Positions 9,511 through 16,900 of a stretch of DNA of 59,053 nucleotides are shown here, piece after piece (within the stretch, counting starts at the first letter, position 1; each line of letters begins with the position of its first letter). A model generated the notes under the pieces. That model saw only the letters and a program-made list of their open reading frames with translations, did no database searches and had not been told where the DNA came from. This DNA comes from Streptomyces sp. GKU 895 (lineage in GTDB: Bacteria; Actinomycetota; Actinomycetes; Streptomycetales; Streptomycetaceae): assembly GCA_002027195.1 (NCBI GenBank), contig MWJO01000042.1, positions 1-59,053 of the forward strand, read 5' to 3'. A program made the translations under genes and the position numbers.

Positions 9511-9610
9511 GGCCTGTCCGGCGGATCAGGCCGCAGGAAATCGGCGGCACCTGCTTGAGGCCGGCGTGCCAGACCCCGCGTCTGCGGCATGATCCGCCGG
9601 ACAGGCCCTA
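9508..9610. mobile_element. 103-bp MITE with 29-bp terminal inverted repeats
   Basis: The left arm (9508-9536) and right arm (9582-9610) are inverted copies that match at 28 of 29 positions. The outer end is TAGGGCCTGTCCGGCGGATC. Only 45 bp separate the arms and no transposase is encoded, so this is a miniature non-autonomous element. The ends look like those of IS5/IS630-type streptomycete elements (recollection), and TA at both edges fits a TA target duplication. It begins exactly at the helD stop: the TAG belongs to the element edge, but the target would also have given TAG. As RNA it would fold into a long hairpin and could act as a terminator. Confidence 0.8.
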
Positions 9611-9671
9611 GGCCACGGCCGGGTTCTCGAAGAACACTCGAGACGGGAATGGCCTTACGGGATCCGTTTGT

Positions 9672-9823
9672 TAGCCTGGGTGTGGCACCGGCCCGATCCA
9701 AGCCCCCGGGCCCAACCTTCGTCCCTTAGAGGGACCACTTGCCGCGAGGCGAGCATGGCGGGTCGGTGTCACTGAGCGGAAGAAGAGGTCCACGTCGCGG
9801 AAAACGTGACGTGGGCCTCTTTT
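9672..9823 (+). ncRNA. Candidate structured leader RNA or small RNA upstream of malic enzyme
   Basis: A compact fold is visible by eye. A 13-bp closing helix pairs 9682-9694 with 9760-9772, with two G-U wobbles. Inside are a 6-bp hairpin, GTCCCT/AGGGAC (9721-9735, loop TAG), and a 5-bp hairpin capped by a GCGA (GNRA) tetraloop (9739-9752). Twelve bases after the closing helix comes a classic terminator (9783-9823). The order of structured domain then terminator, 118 bp before the malic enzyme start, suggests an attenuating riboswitch-like leader or a free-standing small RNA. I do not recognise the family. Strand and 5' end are inferred; no clear promoter was seen. Confidence 0.55.
9783..9823 (+). 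terminator. Intrinsic terminator of the structured RNA
   Basis: A 14-bp stem pairs AAGAGGTCCACGTC (9783-9796) with GACGTGGGCCTCTT (9808-9821) with one U-G wobble around an 11-nt loop. It runs directly into TTTT, one of the few U-tract terminators in this window. It ends 118 bp before the malic enzyme start, so transcription from upstream should stop here unless the leader refolds. Confidence 0.85.
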
Positions 9824-9940
9824 GCTGTGAACAAAACGTTCGCAATCCAGCGCGGCTAACGCCTACTCATCAGTAGGTGCGACGATCGGACGGCATACCG
9901 CGTCATACAGCATCACAGGTGAAAGCAGAGGAAGTCGGCC

Positions 9941-11356
9941 ATGGCAACGGCGCCCAGCGTCTCCTACTCGATGACGGTCCGGCTGGAGGTGCCCGCGAGC
10001 GGAACCGCGGTCTCCCAGCTCACCGGGGCCGTCGAGTCCCACGGAGGCTCGGTGACCGGCCTCGACGTGACCGCCTCCGGCCACGAGAAGCTCCGGATCG
10101 ACGTCACCATCGCGGCCACCTCCACGGCGCACGCCGACGAGATCGTCGAGCAGCTGCGCGGCATCGAGGGCGTCACGCTCGGCAAGGTCTCCGACCGTAC
10201 GTTCCTGATGCACCTCGGCGGCAAGATCGAGATGGCGTCCAAGCACCCCATCCGCAACCGTGACGACCTCTCGATGATCTACACCCCCGGTGTGGCCCGC
10301 GTCTGCATGGCGATCGCCGAGAACCCCGAGGACGCCCGCCGCCTCACCATCAAGCGCAACTCCGTTGCGGTCGTGACGGACGGCTCGGCCGTGCTGGGCC
10401 TGGGCAACATCGGCCCCAAGGCCGCGCTGCCGGTCATGGAGGGCAAGGCGGCCCTCTTCAAGCGGTTCGCCGGCATCGACGCCTGGCCGATCTGCCTCGA
10501 CACCCAGGACACCGACGCGATCGTGGAGATCGTCAAGGCGATCGCCCCCGGGTTCGCCGGCATCAACCTGGAGGACATCTCCGCCCCCCGTTGCTTCGAG
10601 ATCGAGGCGCGGCTGCGCGAGGCCCTCGACATCCCCGTCTTCCACGACGACCAGCACGGCACCGCGATCGTCGTCCTGGCCGCCCTGAAGAACGCACTTC
10701 GTGTCACCGGCAAGGCAATTGAGAACATCCGCGTCGTCATGTCCGGCGCCGGCGCGGCCGGTACGGCCATTCTCAAGCTGCTGCTCGCCGCGGGCGTGAA
10801 GAACGCCGTCGTCGCCGACATCCACGGCGTCGTGCACTCCGGTCGCGAGGACCTCGTCGACGCCGCCGCGGACTCGCCGCTGCGCTGGATCGCCGACAAC
10901 ACCAACCCCGAGGGCCTGACCGGCACGCTGAAGGAAGCCGTGCGCGGCGCCGACGTCTTCATCGGCGTCTCCGCGCCCAACGTCCTGGACGGCGACGACG
11001 TGGCCGCGATGGCCGAGGGCGCGATCGTGTTCGCGCTCGCGAACCCCGACCCCGAGGTCGACCCGGCAATCGCCCGGCAGACGGCGGCGGTTGTCGCCAC
11101 CGGCCGCTCCGACTTCCCGAACCAGATCAACAACGTGCTGGTCTTCCCGGGTGTGTTCCGCGGTCTGCTGGACGCCCAGTCCCGCACGGTCAACACGGAC
11201 ATGATGCTGGCCGCCGCGACGGCCCTGTCGGACGTGGTGAGCGCGGACGAGCTGAACCCGAACTACATCATCCCGTCCGTCTTCAACGACAAGGTCGCGG
11301 GCGCGGTCGCCGGTGCGGTGCGCGAGGCGGCGAAGGCGGCGGGCGCCACCGCGTGA
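9941..11356 (+). CDS. NAD-dependent malic enzyme with N-terminal ACT domain
   Basis: A 471-aa enzyme oxidatively decarboxylating malate to pyruvate, feeding acetyl-CoA and reducing power. Residues of about 6-85 form an ACT-like ligand-binding domain (VSQLTGAVESHGGSVTGLDV), suggesting allosteric control by an amino acid or similar ligand. The malic domain follows, with YTPGVARVC, SDGSAVLGLGN-type and GKAALFKRFAG motifs and the metal-binding FHDDQHGTA. The nucleotide fold GAGAAG is at 269-274. From memory, the S. coelicolor orthologue (SCO2951) uses NAD rather than NADP. A good AGAGGAAG ribosome site lies at 9927-9934. It may be controlled by the structured RNA upstream. Confidence 0.95.
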   Translation: MATAPSVSYSMTVRLEVPASGTAVSQLTGAVESHGGSVTGLDVTASGHEKLRIDVTIAATSTAHADEIVEQLRGIEGVTLGKVSDRTFLMHLGGKIEMASKHPIRNRDDLSMIYTPGVARVCMAIAENPEDARRLTIKRNSVAVVTDGSAVLGLGNIGPKAALPVMEGKAALFKRFAGIDAWPICLDTQDTDAIVEIVKAIAPGFAGINLEDISAPRCFEIEARLREALDIPVFHDDQHGTAIVVLAALKNALRVTGKAIENIRVVMSGAGAAGTAILKLLLAAGVKNAVVADIHGVVHSGREDLVDAAADSPLRWIADNTNPEGLTGTLKEAVRGADVFIGVSAPNVLDGDDVAAMAEGAIVFALANPDPEVDPAIARQTAAVVATGRSDFPNQINNVLVFPGVFRGLLDAQSRTVNTDMMLAAATALSDVVSADELNPNYIIPSVFNDKVAGAVAGAVREAAKAAGATA

Positions 11357-11737
11357 CGCCGGGCGCCGCGGTGTCGTGACGTCGCGCCGCGGTCTCGTGG
11401 CGCCGGGCGCCGGGGGCCGTTGTCGTAGCCGTGTCGTACTGTGCAAGGGCTGTGGGTGGTTGTGCGGGCTTGTGAGCATCACCACCACGGCCCCTGCATC
11501 GGCGCGTCGCGGAACCCCTGGCCGACGGCCGCCCGTTAGGTTGGCGGGCACGCTCAGGCCTTTCGTGTGACTCCCTAGGGTGTTCTCACGACTCCTACGG
11601 GTGCCGGATTGGCTTTCCCGCCGCAGGTAGGGGCAGGATGCGTCTCTGGGCGCGGCGCATCGGCAAACGACAGCGCCCAACATGCGGCTCCGCCGCGTGG
11701 CACGCCTCAACGGCAAGAAGAACACGGGAGTAAGAAC
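11357..11737. other. Intergenic region between malic enzyme and HU
   Basis: 381 bp without a credible gene. The first ~80 bp are an extreme GC stretch with repeated GCGCCGGGCGCCGG-type palindromes, which may end malic enzyme transcription. The remainder probably carries the hup promoter, but I could not assign -35 and -10 boxes. The GGGAG at 11726-11730 is the HU ribosome binding site. Confidence 0.4.
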
Positions 11738-12019
11738 ATGAACCGCAGTGAGCTGGTGGCCGCGCTGGCCGACCGCGCCGAGGTGACCCGCAAGGACGCC
11801 GACGCCGTTCTGGCCGCTTTCGCCGAGACCGTCGGCGAGATCGTCGCCAAGGGCGACGAGAAGGTCACCATCCCCGGCTTCCTGACCTTCGAGCGCACCC
11901 ACCGTGCCGCTCGCACCGCGCGCAACCCGCAGACCGGCGACCCGATCCAGATCCCGGCCGGCTACAGCGTGAAGGTTTCGGCGGGCTCCAAGCTCAAGGA
12001 AGCCGCCAAGGGCAAGTGA
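11738..12019 (+). CDS. hup: HU-family nucleoid protein
   Basis: A 93-aa histone-like DNA-binding protein of normal HU length, without the lysine-rich tail of the longer HupS type. It opens with MNRSELVAALADRAEVTRKD. The arm signature GFLTFERTHRAARTARNPQTG carries the conserved NP that intercalates and bends DNA. It is expected to be an abundant nucleoid protein that compacts and bends chromosomal DNA. GGGAG at 11726-11730, seven bases upstream, fixes the ATG. A longer frame starting at 11609 is rejected because the added residues are not HU-like. A strong shared terminator follows. Confidence 0.97.
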   Translation: MNRSELVAALADRAEVTRKDADAVLAAFAETVGEIVAKGDEKVTIPGFLTFERTHRAARTARNPQTGDPIQIPAGYSVKVSAGSKLKEAAKGK

Positions 12020-12059
12020 GCCTGACCGTACGTCCGGGACGACGTACGAGGCGCGAGTA

Positions 12060-12107
12060 ACGCCAATGGGGCGGCCACCCGGTGAGGGTCGGCCGCCCCA
12101 TTGGCGT
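12060..12107. terminator. Bidirectional terminator between hup and murA
   Basis: A perfect 17-bp stem, ACGCCAATGGGGCGGCC pairing with its complement around a 14-nt loop, lies between the convergent ends of hup and murA. Without a T tract on either side, it probably serves both transcripts. Confidence 0.85.
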
Positions 12108-12145
12108 GCGGACGACGAGCGCTGCCCGCGTGCGTGTGCCGGGTG

Positions 12146-13492
12146 CTACCCGAGCGCCTTGCCCGGCAGTTCCACCTTCGCGCCGAGCTCCACGAGCTTC
12201 TCCATGAAGTTCTCGTAGCCGCGGTTGATGAGGTCGATGCCGTGCACCCGCGAGGTCCCCTGGGCCGCGAGGGCCGCGATGAGGTACGAGAAGCCGCCGC
12301 GGAGGTCGGGGATGACCAGGTCGGCGCCCTGGAGCTTGGTGGGTCCGGAGACGACCGCCGAGTGGAGGAAGTTGCGCTGGCCGAAGCGGCAGTCGGAGCC
12401 GCCCAGGCACTCGCGGTAGAGCTGGATGTGAGCACCCATCTGGTTCAGCGCGGAGGTGAACCCGAGCCGGGACTCGTACACCGTCTCGTGGATGATCGAC
12501 AGGCCCGTGGCCTGCGTCAGCGCGACCACCAGCGGCTGCTGCCAGTCCGTCTGGAAGCCCGGGTGCACGTCGGTCTCGAGCGCGATGGACTTCAACTGGC
12601 CGCCGGGGTGCCAGAAACGGATGCCCTCGTCGTCGATCTCGAAGGCTCCGCCCACCTTCCGGTAGGTGTTGAGGAACGTCATCATCGACCGCTGCTGGGC
12701 GCCTCGGACGTAGATGTTGCCCTCGGTCGCGAGCGCGGCCGAAGCCCAGGAGGCGGCCTCCAGACGGTCCGGCAGCGCCTTGTGGTTGTAGCCGCCGAGC
12801 GAGTCCACACCGGTGATGCGGATCGTGCGGTCGGTGTCCATCGCGATGATGGCGCCCATCTTCTGCAGAACGCAGATGAGGTCCTCGATCTCGGGCTCCA
12901 CCGCGGCGTTGGACAGTTCGGTGACGCCCTCCGCCAGCACCGCCGTCAGCAGCACCTGCTCGGTCGCGCCCACCGACGGGTACGGCAGCCGGATCTTCGT
13001 ACCGCGCAGTCGCCGCGGCGCCTCCAGGAACTGCCCGTCCGCACGCTTCTCGATGGTCGCGCCGAACTGCCGCAGCACCTCGAAGTGGAAGTCGATGGGC
13101 CGGCCGCCGATGTCACAGCCGCCGAGGCCGGGGATGAAGGCGTGCCCGAGGCGGTGCAGCAGCGGACCGCAGAGCAGGATCGGGATACGGCTGGAACCCG
13201 CGTGGGCATCGATGTCAGCGACGTTGGCGCTCTCGACGTGGGTCGGGTCCATCACCAGCTCGCCGGGCTCCTCGCCCGGACGGACCGTCACACCGTGCAG
13301 TTGCAGCAGACCGCGTACGACGCGCACGTCACGGATGTCCGGAACGTTGCGCAGTCGACTCGGCCCGCTGCCCAGCAGGGCGGCGACCATGGCCTTCGGT
13401 ACGAGGTTCTTCGCACCGCGGACACGGATCTCGCCCTCCAGCGGGGTTCCGCCGTGGACAAGCAGTACGTCGTCATTGCCGTTGACGGTCAT
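12146..13492 (-). CDS. murA: UDP-N-acetylglucosamine 1-carboxyvinyltransferase
   Basis: A 448-aa EPSP-synthase-fold enzyme for the first committed step of peptidoglycan synthesis, transfer of enolpyruvate from PEP to UDP-GlcNAc in the cytoplasm. The catalytic cysteine of the MurA loop is present (Cys126 in GLGGCDIGGRP), so a Cys-to-Asp fosfomycin-resistant form is not indicated. Other family motifs are GGTPLEGEIRVRGAKN near the N-terminus, YPSVGATEQVLLTAVLAEG, and DLRGGFSYLIAALAA near the end. The ATG at 13492 gives the conserved N-terminus; an upstream start at 13552 adds 20 atypical residues. It is divergent from the YqgE gene. Streptomycetes often have a second murA, so this is one of probably two copies. 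Confidence 0.95.
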   Translation of the reverse strand: MTVNGNDDVLLVHGGTPLEGEIRVRGAKNLVPKAMVAALLGSGPSRLRNVPDIRDVRVVRGLLQLHGVTVRPGEEPGELVMDPTHVESANVADIDAHAGSSRIPILLCGPLLHRLGHAFIPGLGGCDIGGRPIDFHFEVLRQFGATIEKRADGQFLEAPRRLRGTKIRLPYPSVGATEQVLLTAVLAEGVTELSNAAVEPEIEDLICVLQKMGAIIAMDTDRTIRITGVDSLGGYNHKALPDRLEAASWASAALATEGNIYVRGAQQRSMMTFLNTYRKVGGAFEIDDEGIRFWHPGGQLKSIALETDVHPGFQTDWQQPLVVALTQATGLSIIHETVYESRLGFTSALNQMGAHIQLYRECLGGSDCRFGQRNFLHSAVVSGPTKLQGADLVIPDLRGGFSYLIAALAAQGTSRVHGIDLINRGYENFMEKLVELGAKVELPGKALG

Positions 13493-13735
13493 GTATCTCG
13501 CGTTCCGATTGGTGGGGCAGGGGCCAGAAGGGAAAGGGTAATCGCCGTCCACCCCCCTTCCGTAAGCCCAAGTACGGCCCAGCTACGTCATAGCTGTGTC
13601 ACAACACCCACCGTTCGCTCACGGGTACATGGGGTCACCGGCGCGGAGGCGCGCGGGCCGTGCCCCTTTCAGCTCTGAGCTGCATTCCCTCCCGTCCCCG
13701 CATTGCCTCCCCCTTCGGGGGGAAGATGCGGGATC

Positions 13736-14317
13736 ATGTCTGGCATGACCGAGGTGTCCTCGCTCACAGGGCGGTTGCTCGTGGCAACGCCCGCCCTGGC
13801 GGACCCGAACTTCGACCGTGCGGTGGTGCTCCTTCTCGACCACGACGAGGAGGGCTCCCTCGGTGTCGTCCTCAACCGGCCCACCCCGGTGGACGTCGGC
13901 GACATCCTGGAGGGCTGGGCGGACCTCGCCGGCGAACCCGGGGTCGTCTTCCAGGGCGGCCCGGTCTCCCTCGACTCCGCGCTCGGTGTCGCCGTCATCC
14001 CCGGCGGCGCGTCCGGTGAGAGAGCCCCGCTGGGCTGGCGCCGGGTGCACGGCGCGATCGGCCTGGTCGACCTGGAGGCCCCGCCGGAACTGCTCGCCTC
14101 GGCCCTGGGCTCGCTGCGGATCTTCGCGGGATACGCCGGCTGGGGCCCCGGCCAGCTGGAGGACGAGCTGGTGGAGGGCGCCTGGTACGTCGTGGAGTCC
14201 GAGCCCGGTGACGTGTCCTCGCCGTCCCCGGAGAGACTCTGGCGCGAGGTCCTGCGCCGCCAGCGCAACGAGCTGGCGATGGTGGCCACGTACCCGGACG
14301 ACCCTTCGCTCAACTGA
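13736..14317 (+). CDS. YqgE/AlgH-family protein (DUF179)
   Basis: About 193 aa, a single DUF179/AlgH domain of normal length. Family features are GRLLVATPALADPNFDRAVV, a DEEGSLGVVLNRP stretch, GGPV and FAGYAGWGPGQLEDEL. The biochemical role is not established for the family. The GGGGGAAG at 13717-13724 suits the ATG at 13736; the ATG at 13745 (MTEVSSL) is equally plausible and may be the one usually annotated. The next gene starts 29 bp after its stop in the same direction, so the two are probably co-transcribed. Confidence 0.85.
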   Translation: MSGMTEVSSLTGRLLVATPALADPNFDRAVVLLLDHDEEGSLGVVLNRPTPVDVGDILEGWADLAGEPGVVFQGGPVSLDSALGVAVIPGGASGERAPLGWRRVHGAIGLVDLEAPPELLASALGSLRIFAGYAGWGPGQLEDELVEGAWYVVESEPGDVSSPSPERLWREVLRRQRNELAMVATYPDDPSLN

Positions 14318-14346
14318 AGCATGTGACCTTCAGTACCCTGGCTTTC

Positions 14347-14634
14347 ATGAGCACTCTTGAGCCCGAGCGCGGGACTGGTACGGGGACCCTCGTAGAGCCG
14401 ACGCCACAGGTGTCCCACGGCGACGGCGACCACGAGCGCTTCGCCCACTACGTCCAGAAGGACAAGATCATGGCGAGCGCCCTCGACGGCACCCCCGTCG
14501 TGGCGCTGTGCGGCAAGGTGTGGGTACCGGGCCGCGACCCGAAGAAGTATCCGGTGTGTCCCATGTGCAAGGAGATCTACGAGTCCATGGGCGCCGGCGG
14601 GGACGGCGACGGCAAGGGCGGCGGCGACAAGTAG
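14347..14634 (+). CDS. DUF3039 small zinc-ribbon-like protein
   Basis: A 95-aa actinobacterial protein of unknown function. The conserved core runs from about residue 33 to 82: HGDGDHERFAHYVQKDKIM, then ALCGKVWVPGRDP and YPVCPMCKEIYE. The three cysteines (ALCGK and CPMC) plus His could bind a metal. The tail is Gly/Asp-rich. The ATG at 14347 is chosen because the family starts near MSTLEPERG. It follows YqgE at 29 bp. Confidence 0.85.
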   Translation: MSTLEPERGTGTGTLVEPTPQVSHGDGDHERFAHYVQKDKIMASALDGTPVVALCGKVWVPGRDPKKYPVCPMCKEIYESMGAGGDGDGKGGGDK

Positions 14635-14742
14635 GTCCGCCCGGTCCGGCTGGGTCCCACTGAGGCCTCCAGGTGCGTTTCGGCGCGCCTCGGGGGCCTT
14701 TGTGCTGTCCGCCGTTGCACGGAATGCGCCGGCCGGTCACGA

Positions 14743-14758
14743 AGTGGTTGAGACCTCT
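14743..14758. promoter_or_regulatory. Candidate DasR-responsive element (dre)
   Basis: AGTGGTTGAGACCTCT matches the dre palindrome AGTGGTCTAGACCACT at 13 of 16 positions. DasR is the GntR-type repressor of chitin/GlcNAc utilisation genes, and the next intact gene is a beta-N-acetylhexosaminidase, the expected target. It lies about 300 bp before that gene because it originally fronted the transporter operon whose remnant lies between. Confidence 0.65.
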
Positions 14759-14817
14759 TGTGGGCATGTTCATGGAGTCCCTAGCCTCCGTTGTGCAGAG
14801 CGCTATTTTCATTGCAT

Positions 14818-15039
14818 ATGTCGCAACGCACCGGATTCCTTCCGGCGAGTGTTCGGCCAACAGGATTTTGGTCGGTATTTCGTCAGCAGCCTGCTGACAC
14901 GATTTCCGGTTCCGCTTCCGATCCTTTTCCCGCTGGTGTTCCCGGGGTTGGCGGCGACGAGCGTCTTCCGGTGCTGGTGTTCTTCGTACTCGTGCAGCGA
15001 CGTCTGGTCTCGGGGCTGGGCGGAGCGGTCAAGGACTGA
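14818..15039 (+). pseudogene. Remnant of a sugar ABC transporter operon (permease C-terminus)
   Basis: A 73-codon open frame whose last ~27 residues read as the C-terminus of a MalG/DasC-type permease: LPVLVFFVLVQRRLVSGL then GGAVKD and stop. The family normally ends QRxFVxGLTxGAVKG. Residues before that are not permease-like, as expected if an internal deletion fused an upstream fragment to the permease end. The hexosaminidase begins 15 bp after this stop, the spacing of a last operon gene, and a dre-like operator lies upstream. In S. coelicolor the orthologous hexosaminidase is, as I recall, preceded by sugar ABC transporter genes. It could still be expressed as a short membrane peptide. 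Confidence 0.6.
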
Positions 15040-15054
15040 AAGGTCTGATCACTC

Positions 15055-16665
15055 ATGGATCTCATTCCGGCGCCCGACCGGGTGGAGCGGACCGAGGGCT
15101 TCCTGGAACTCGGCGACGGCTTCGGAATCGAGGCCGGGCCCGGCACCGAGGGCACCGCGCGCTGGCTGCGCGCAACGCTCGGCGCGGCGACCGGACTCGC
15201 CCTGCCGCCCAGGCCCGGGGGCGAGCGCGACGTCCTCCACCTGTCCGTGCGGCCCGGGCTGGGGGAGGAGGCGTACCGCCTCGTCGTCGCTCCCCCGCAG
15301 CGTCCACCTCCAGGGTGCTCGCCCGCCGGGGTCTTCCGGGGCGCCCAGACGCTGCGTCAGCTCCTCGGCCCCGACGCCTTCCGGCGCGCACCCCTTCCCG
15401 GCCGTACCTGGCGGCTGCCGCTGACGGAGATCCAGGACGCGCCCCGATTCCGCTGGCGCGGCCTCATGCTCGATGTCGCCCGGCACTTCATGCCCAAGGA
15501 CGGAGTGCTGCGCTACCTCGACCTGATGGCCGCCCACAAACTCAACGTCTTCCACTTCCACTTGACGGACGACCAGGGCTGGCGCATCGAGATCAAGAGA
15601 TACCCCCGGCTCACCGGGGTCGGCTCATGGCGGGCGCGAACGAAATTCGGCCACCGGGCCTCGCCGCTGTGGGAGGAGAAGCCGCACGGTGGCTACTACA
15701 CCCAGGACGACATCCGGGAGATCGTCGCCTACGCCGCCGAGCGGCATATCGCCGTCGTCCCGGAAATCGACGTACCCGGCCACTCGCAGGCCGCCATCGC
15801 CGCGTACCCGGCACTCGGCAACACCGATGTGATCGACACGACTTCCCTCTCCGTCTGGGACAACTGGGGGATCTCTCCGAACGTACTCGCCCCCACTGAC
15901 AACACCCTGCGTTTCTACGAAGGGGTCTTCGAGGAAGTCCTGGAACTGTTCCCCGGGGAGTTCGTCCACATCGGCGGCGACGAATGCCTCAAGGACCAGT
16001 GGCGGCAGTCGGCCACGGCACAGGCCCGCGTCAAGGAACTCGGCGTCGGTGACGAGGACGGACTTCAGGCCTGGTTCGTACGGCACTTCGACACGTGGCT
16101 CTCCGCGCGCGGGCGCAGGCTCATCGGCTGGGACGAGATTCTCGAGGGCGGCCTCGCGGAGGGCGCGGCGGTGTCCTCCTGGCGTGGCTACGAGGGCGGC
16201 GTGACGGCCGCACGCGCGGGACACGACGTCGTCATGTGCCCCGAACAGCAGGTCTACTTGGACCACCGGCAGGCCGACGGCCCCGACGAGCCCGTCCCCA
16301 TCGGCTACGTCCGCACCCTGGAGGACGTGTACCGGTTCGAGCCCGTTCCCGCGGAGCTGACGCCGGACGAGGCGGCGCACGTGCTCGGCACGCAGGCCAA
16401 CCTGTGGACCGAGGTGATGGAGGACCCCGCGCGCGTGGACTACCAGGCGTTCCCCCGGCTCGCGGCCTTCGCCGAGGTCGCCTGGAGCGGCCTGCCGGCC
16501 CCCGCCGAGCGGGACTTCGCCGGGTTCGAGCGGCGGATGGCCGCCCATTACCGGCGACTTGACGCCCTCGGCGTCGGCTACCGGCCGCCCACGGGTCCCC
16601 TGCCCTGGCAGCTGCGCCCCGGTGTGCTCGGTCGCCCGATCGAGGGGACGCCGCCGGACAAGTAG
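15055..16665 (+). CDS. Beta-N-acetylhexosaminidase (GH20)
   Basis: A 536-aa glycoside hydrolase family 20 enzyme releasing N-acetylglucosamine from chitooligosaccharides. It has an N-terminal GH20b-like domain (about 1-125) and a TIM barrel with RGLMLDVARHFMP, KLNVFHFHLTDDQGWRIEI and the catalytic pair D309-E310 in HIGGDE. There is no signal peptide, so it is probably intracellular, acting on imported chitobiose. The stretch at about 15292-15312 reads APPQRPPPGC, whereas one fewer C and one more G would give the natural SVHLQGGSPAGVF; two compensating indels are likely. It lies 15 bp after the transporter remnant and is probably under DasR. Confidence 0.92.
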   Translation: MDLIPAPDRVERTEGFLELGDGFGIEAGPGTEGTARWLRATLGAATGLALPPRPGGERDVLHLSVRPGLGEEAYRLVVAPPQRPPPGCSPAGVFRGAQTLRQLLGPDAFRRAPLPGRTWRLPLTEIQDAPRFRWRGLMLDVARHFMPKDGVLRYLDLMAAHKLNVFHFHLTDDQGWRIEIKRYPRLTGVGSWRARTKFGHRASPLWEEKPHGGYYTQDDIREIVAYAAERHIAVVPEIDVPGHSQAAIAAYPALGNTDVIDTTSLSVWDNWGISPNVLAPTDNTLRFYEGVFEEVLELFPGEFVHIGGDECLKDQWRQSATAQARVKELGVGDEDGLQAWFVRHFDTWLSARGRRLIGWDEILEGGLAEGAAVSSWRGYEGGVTAARAGHDVVMCPEQQVYLDHRQADGPDEPVPIGYVRTLEDVYRFEPVPAELTPDEAAHVLGTQANLWTEVMEDPARVDYQAFPRLAAFAEVAWSGLPAPAERDFAGFERRMAAHYRRLDALGVGYRPPTGPLPWQLRPGVLGRPIEGTPPDK

Positions 16666-16900
16666 CGGAGAAACCCCGGCAGGATCACTGAAGAGAGGCA
16701 ATTCGCTCACACCGGTGATGCCGTACGAAAACGGACCATCTCCCTGATGAGGTGGGCGAATGCCTCCTACCGGACCCCGTTCTTCGGGCCCTGCGAAGAT
16801 GTGCCAGAGTTGCCACGTCCGCCCTGTCAGCACGTACCGTACGGCAGCAACAGGCGGGACCAGCTGGGACCAGGTGGGGCAGCGGGAAGGGGCAGCCGGT

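Noticed and set aside
9863..11902. 679-residue open frame antisense to malic enzyme
   Set aside because: Shadow of the malic enzyme and HU region; repetitive Gly/Asp/Val composition typical of antisense frames in Streptomyces.
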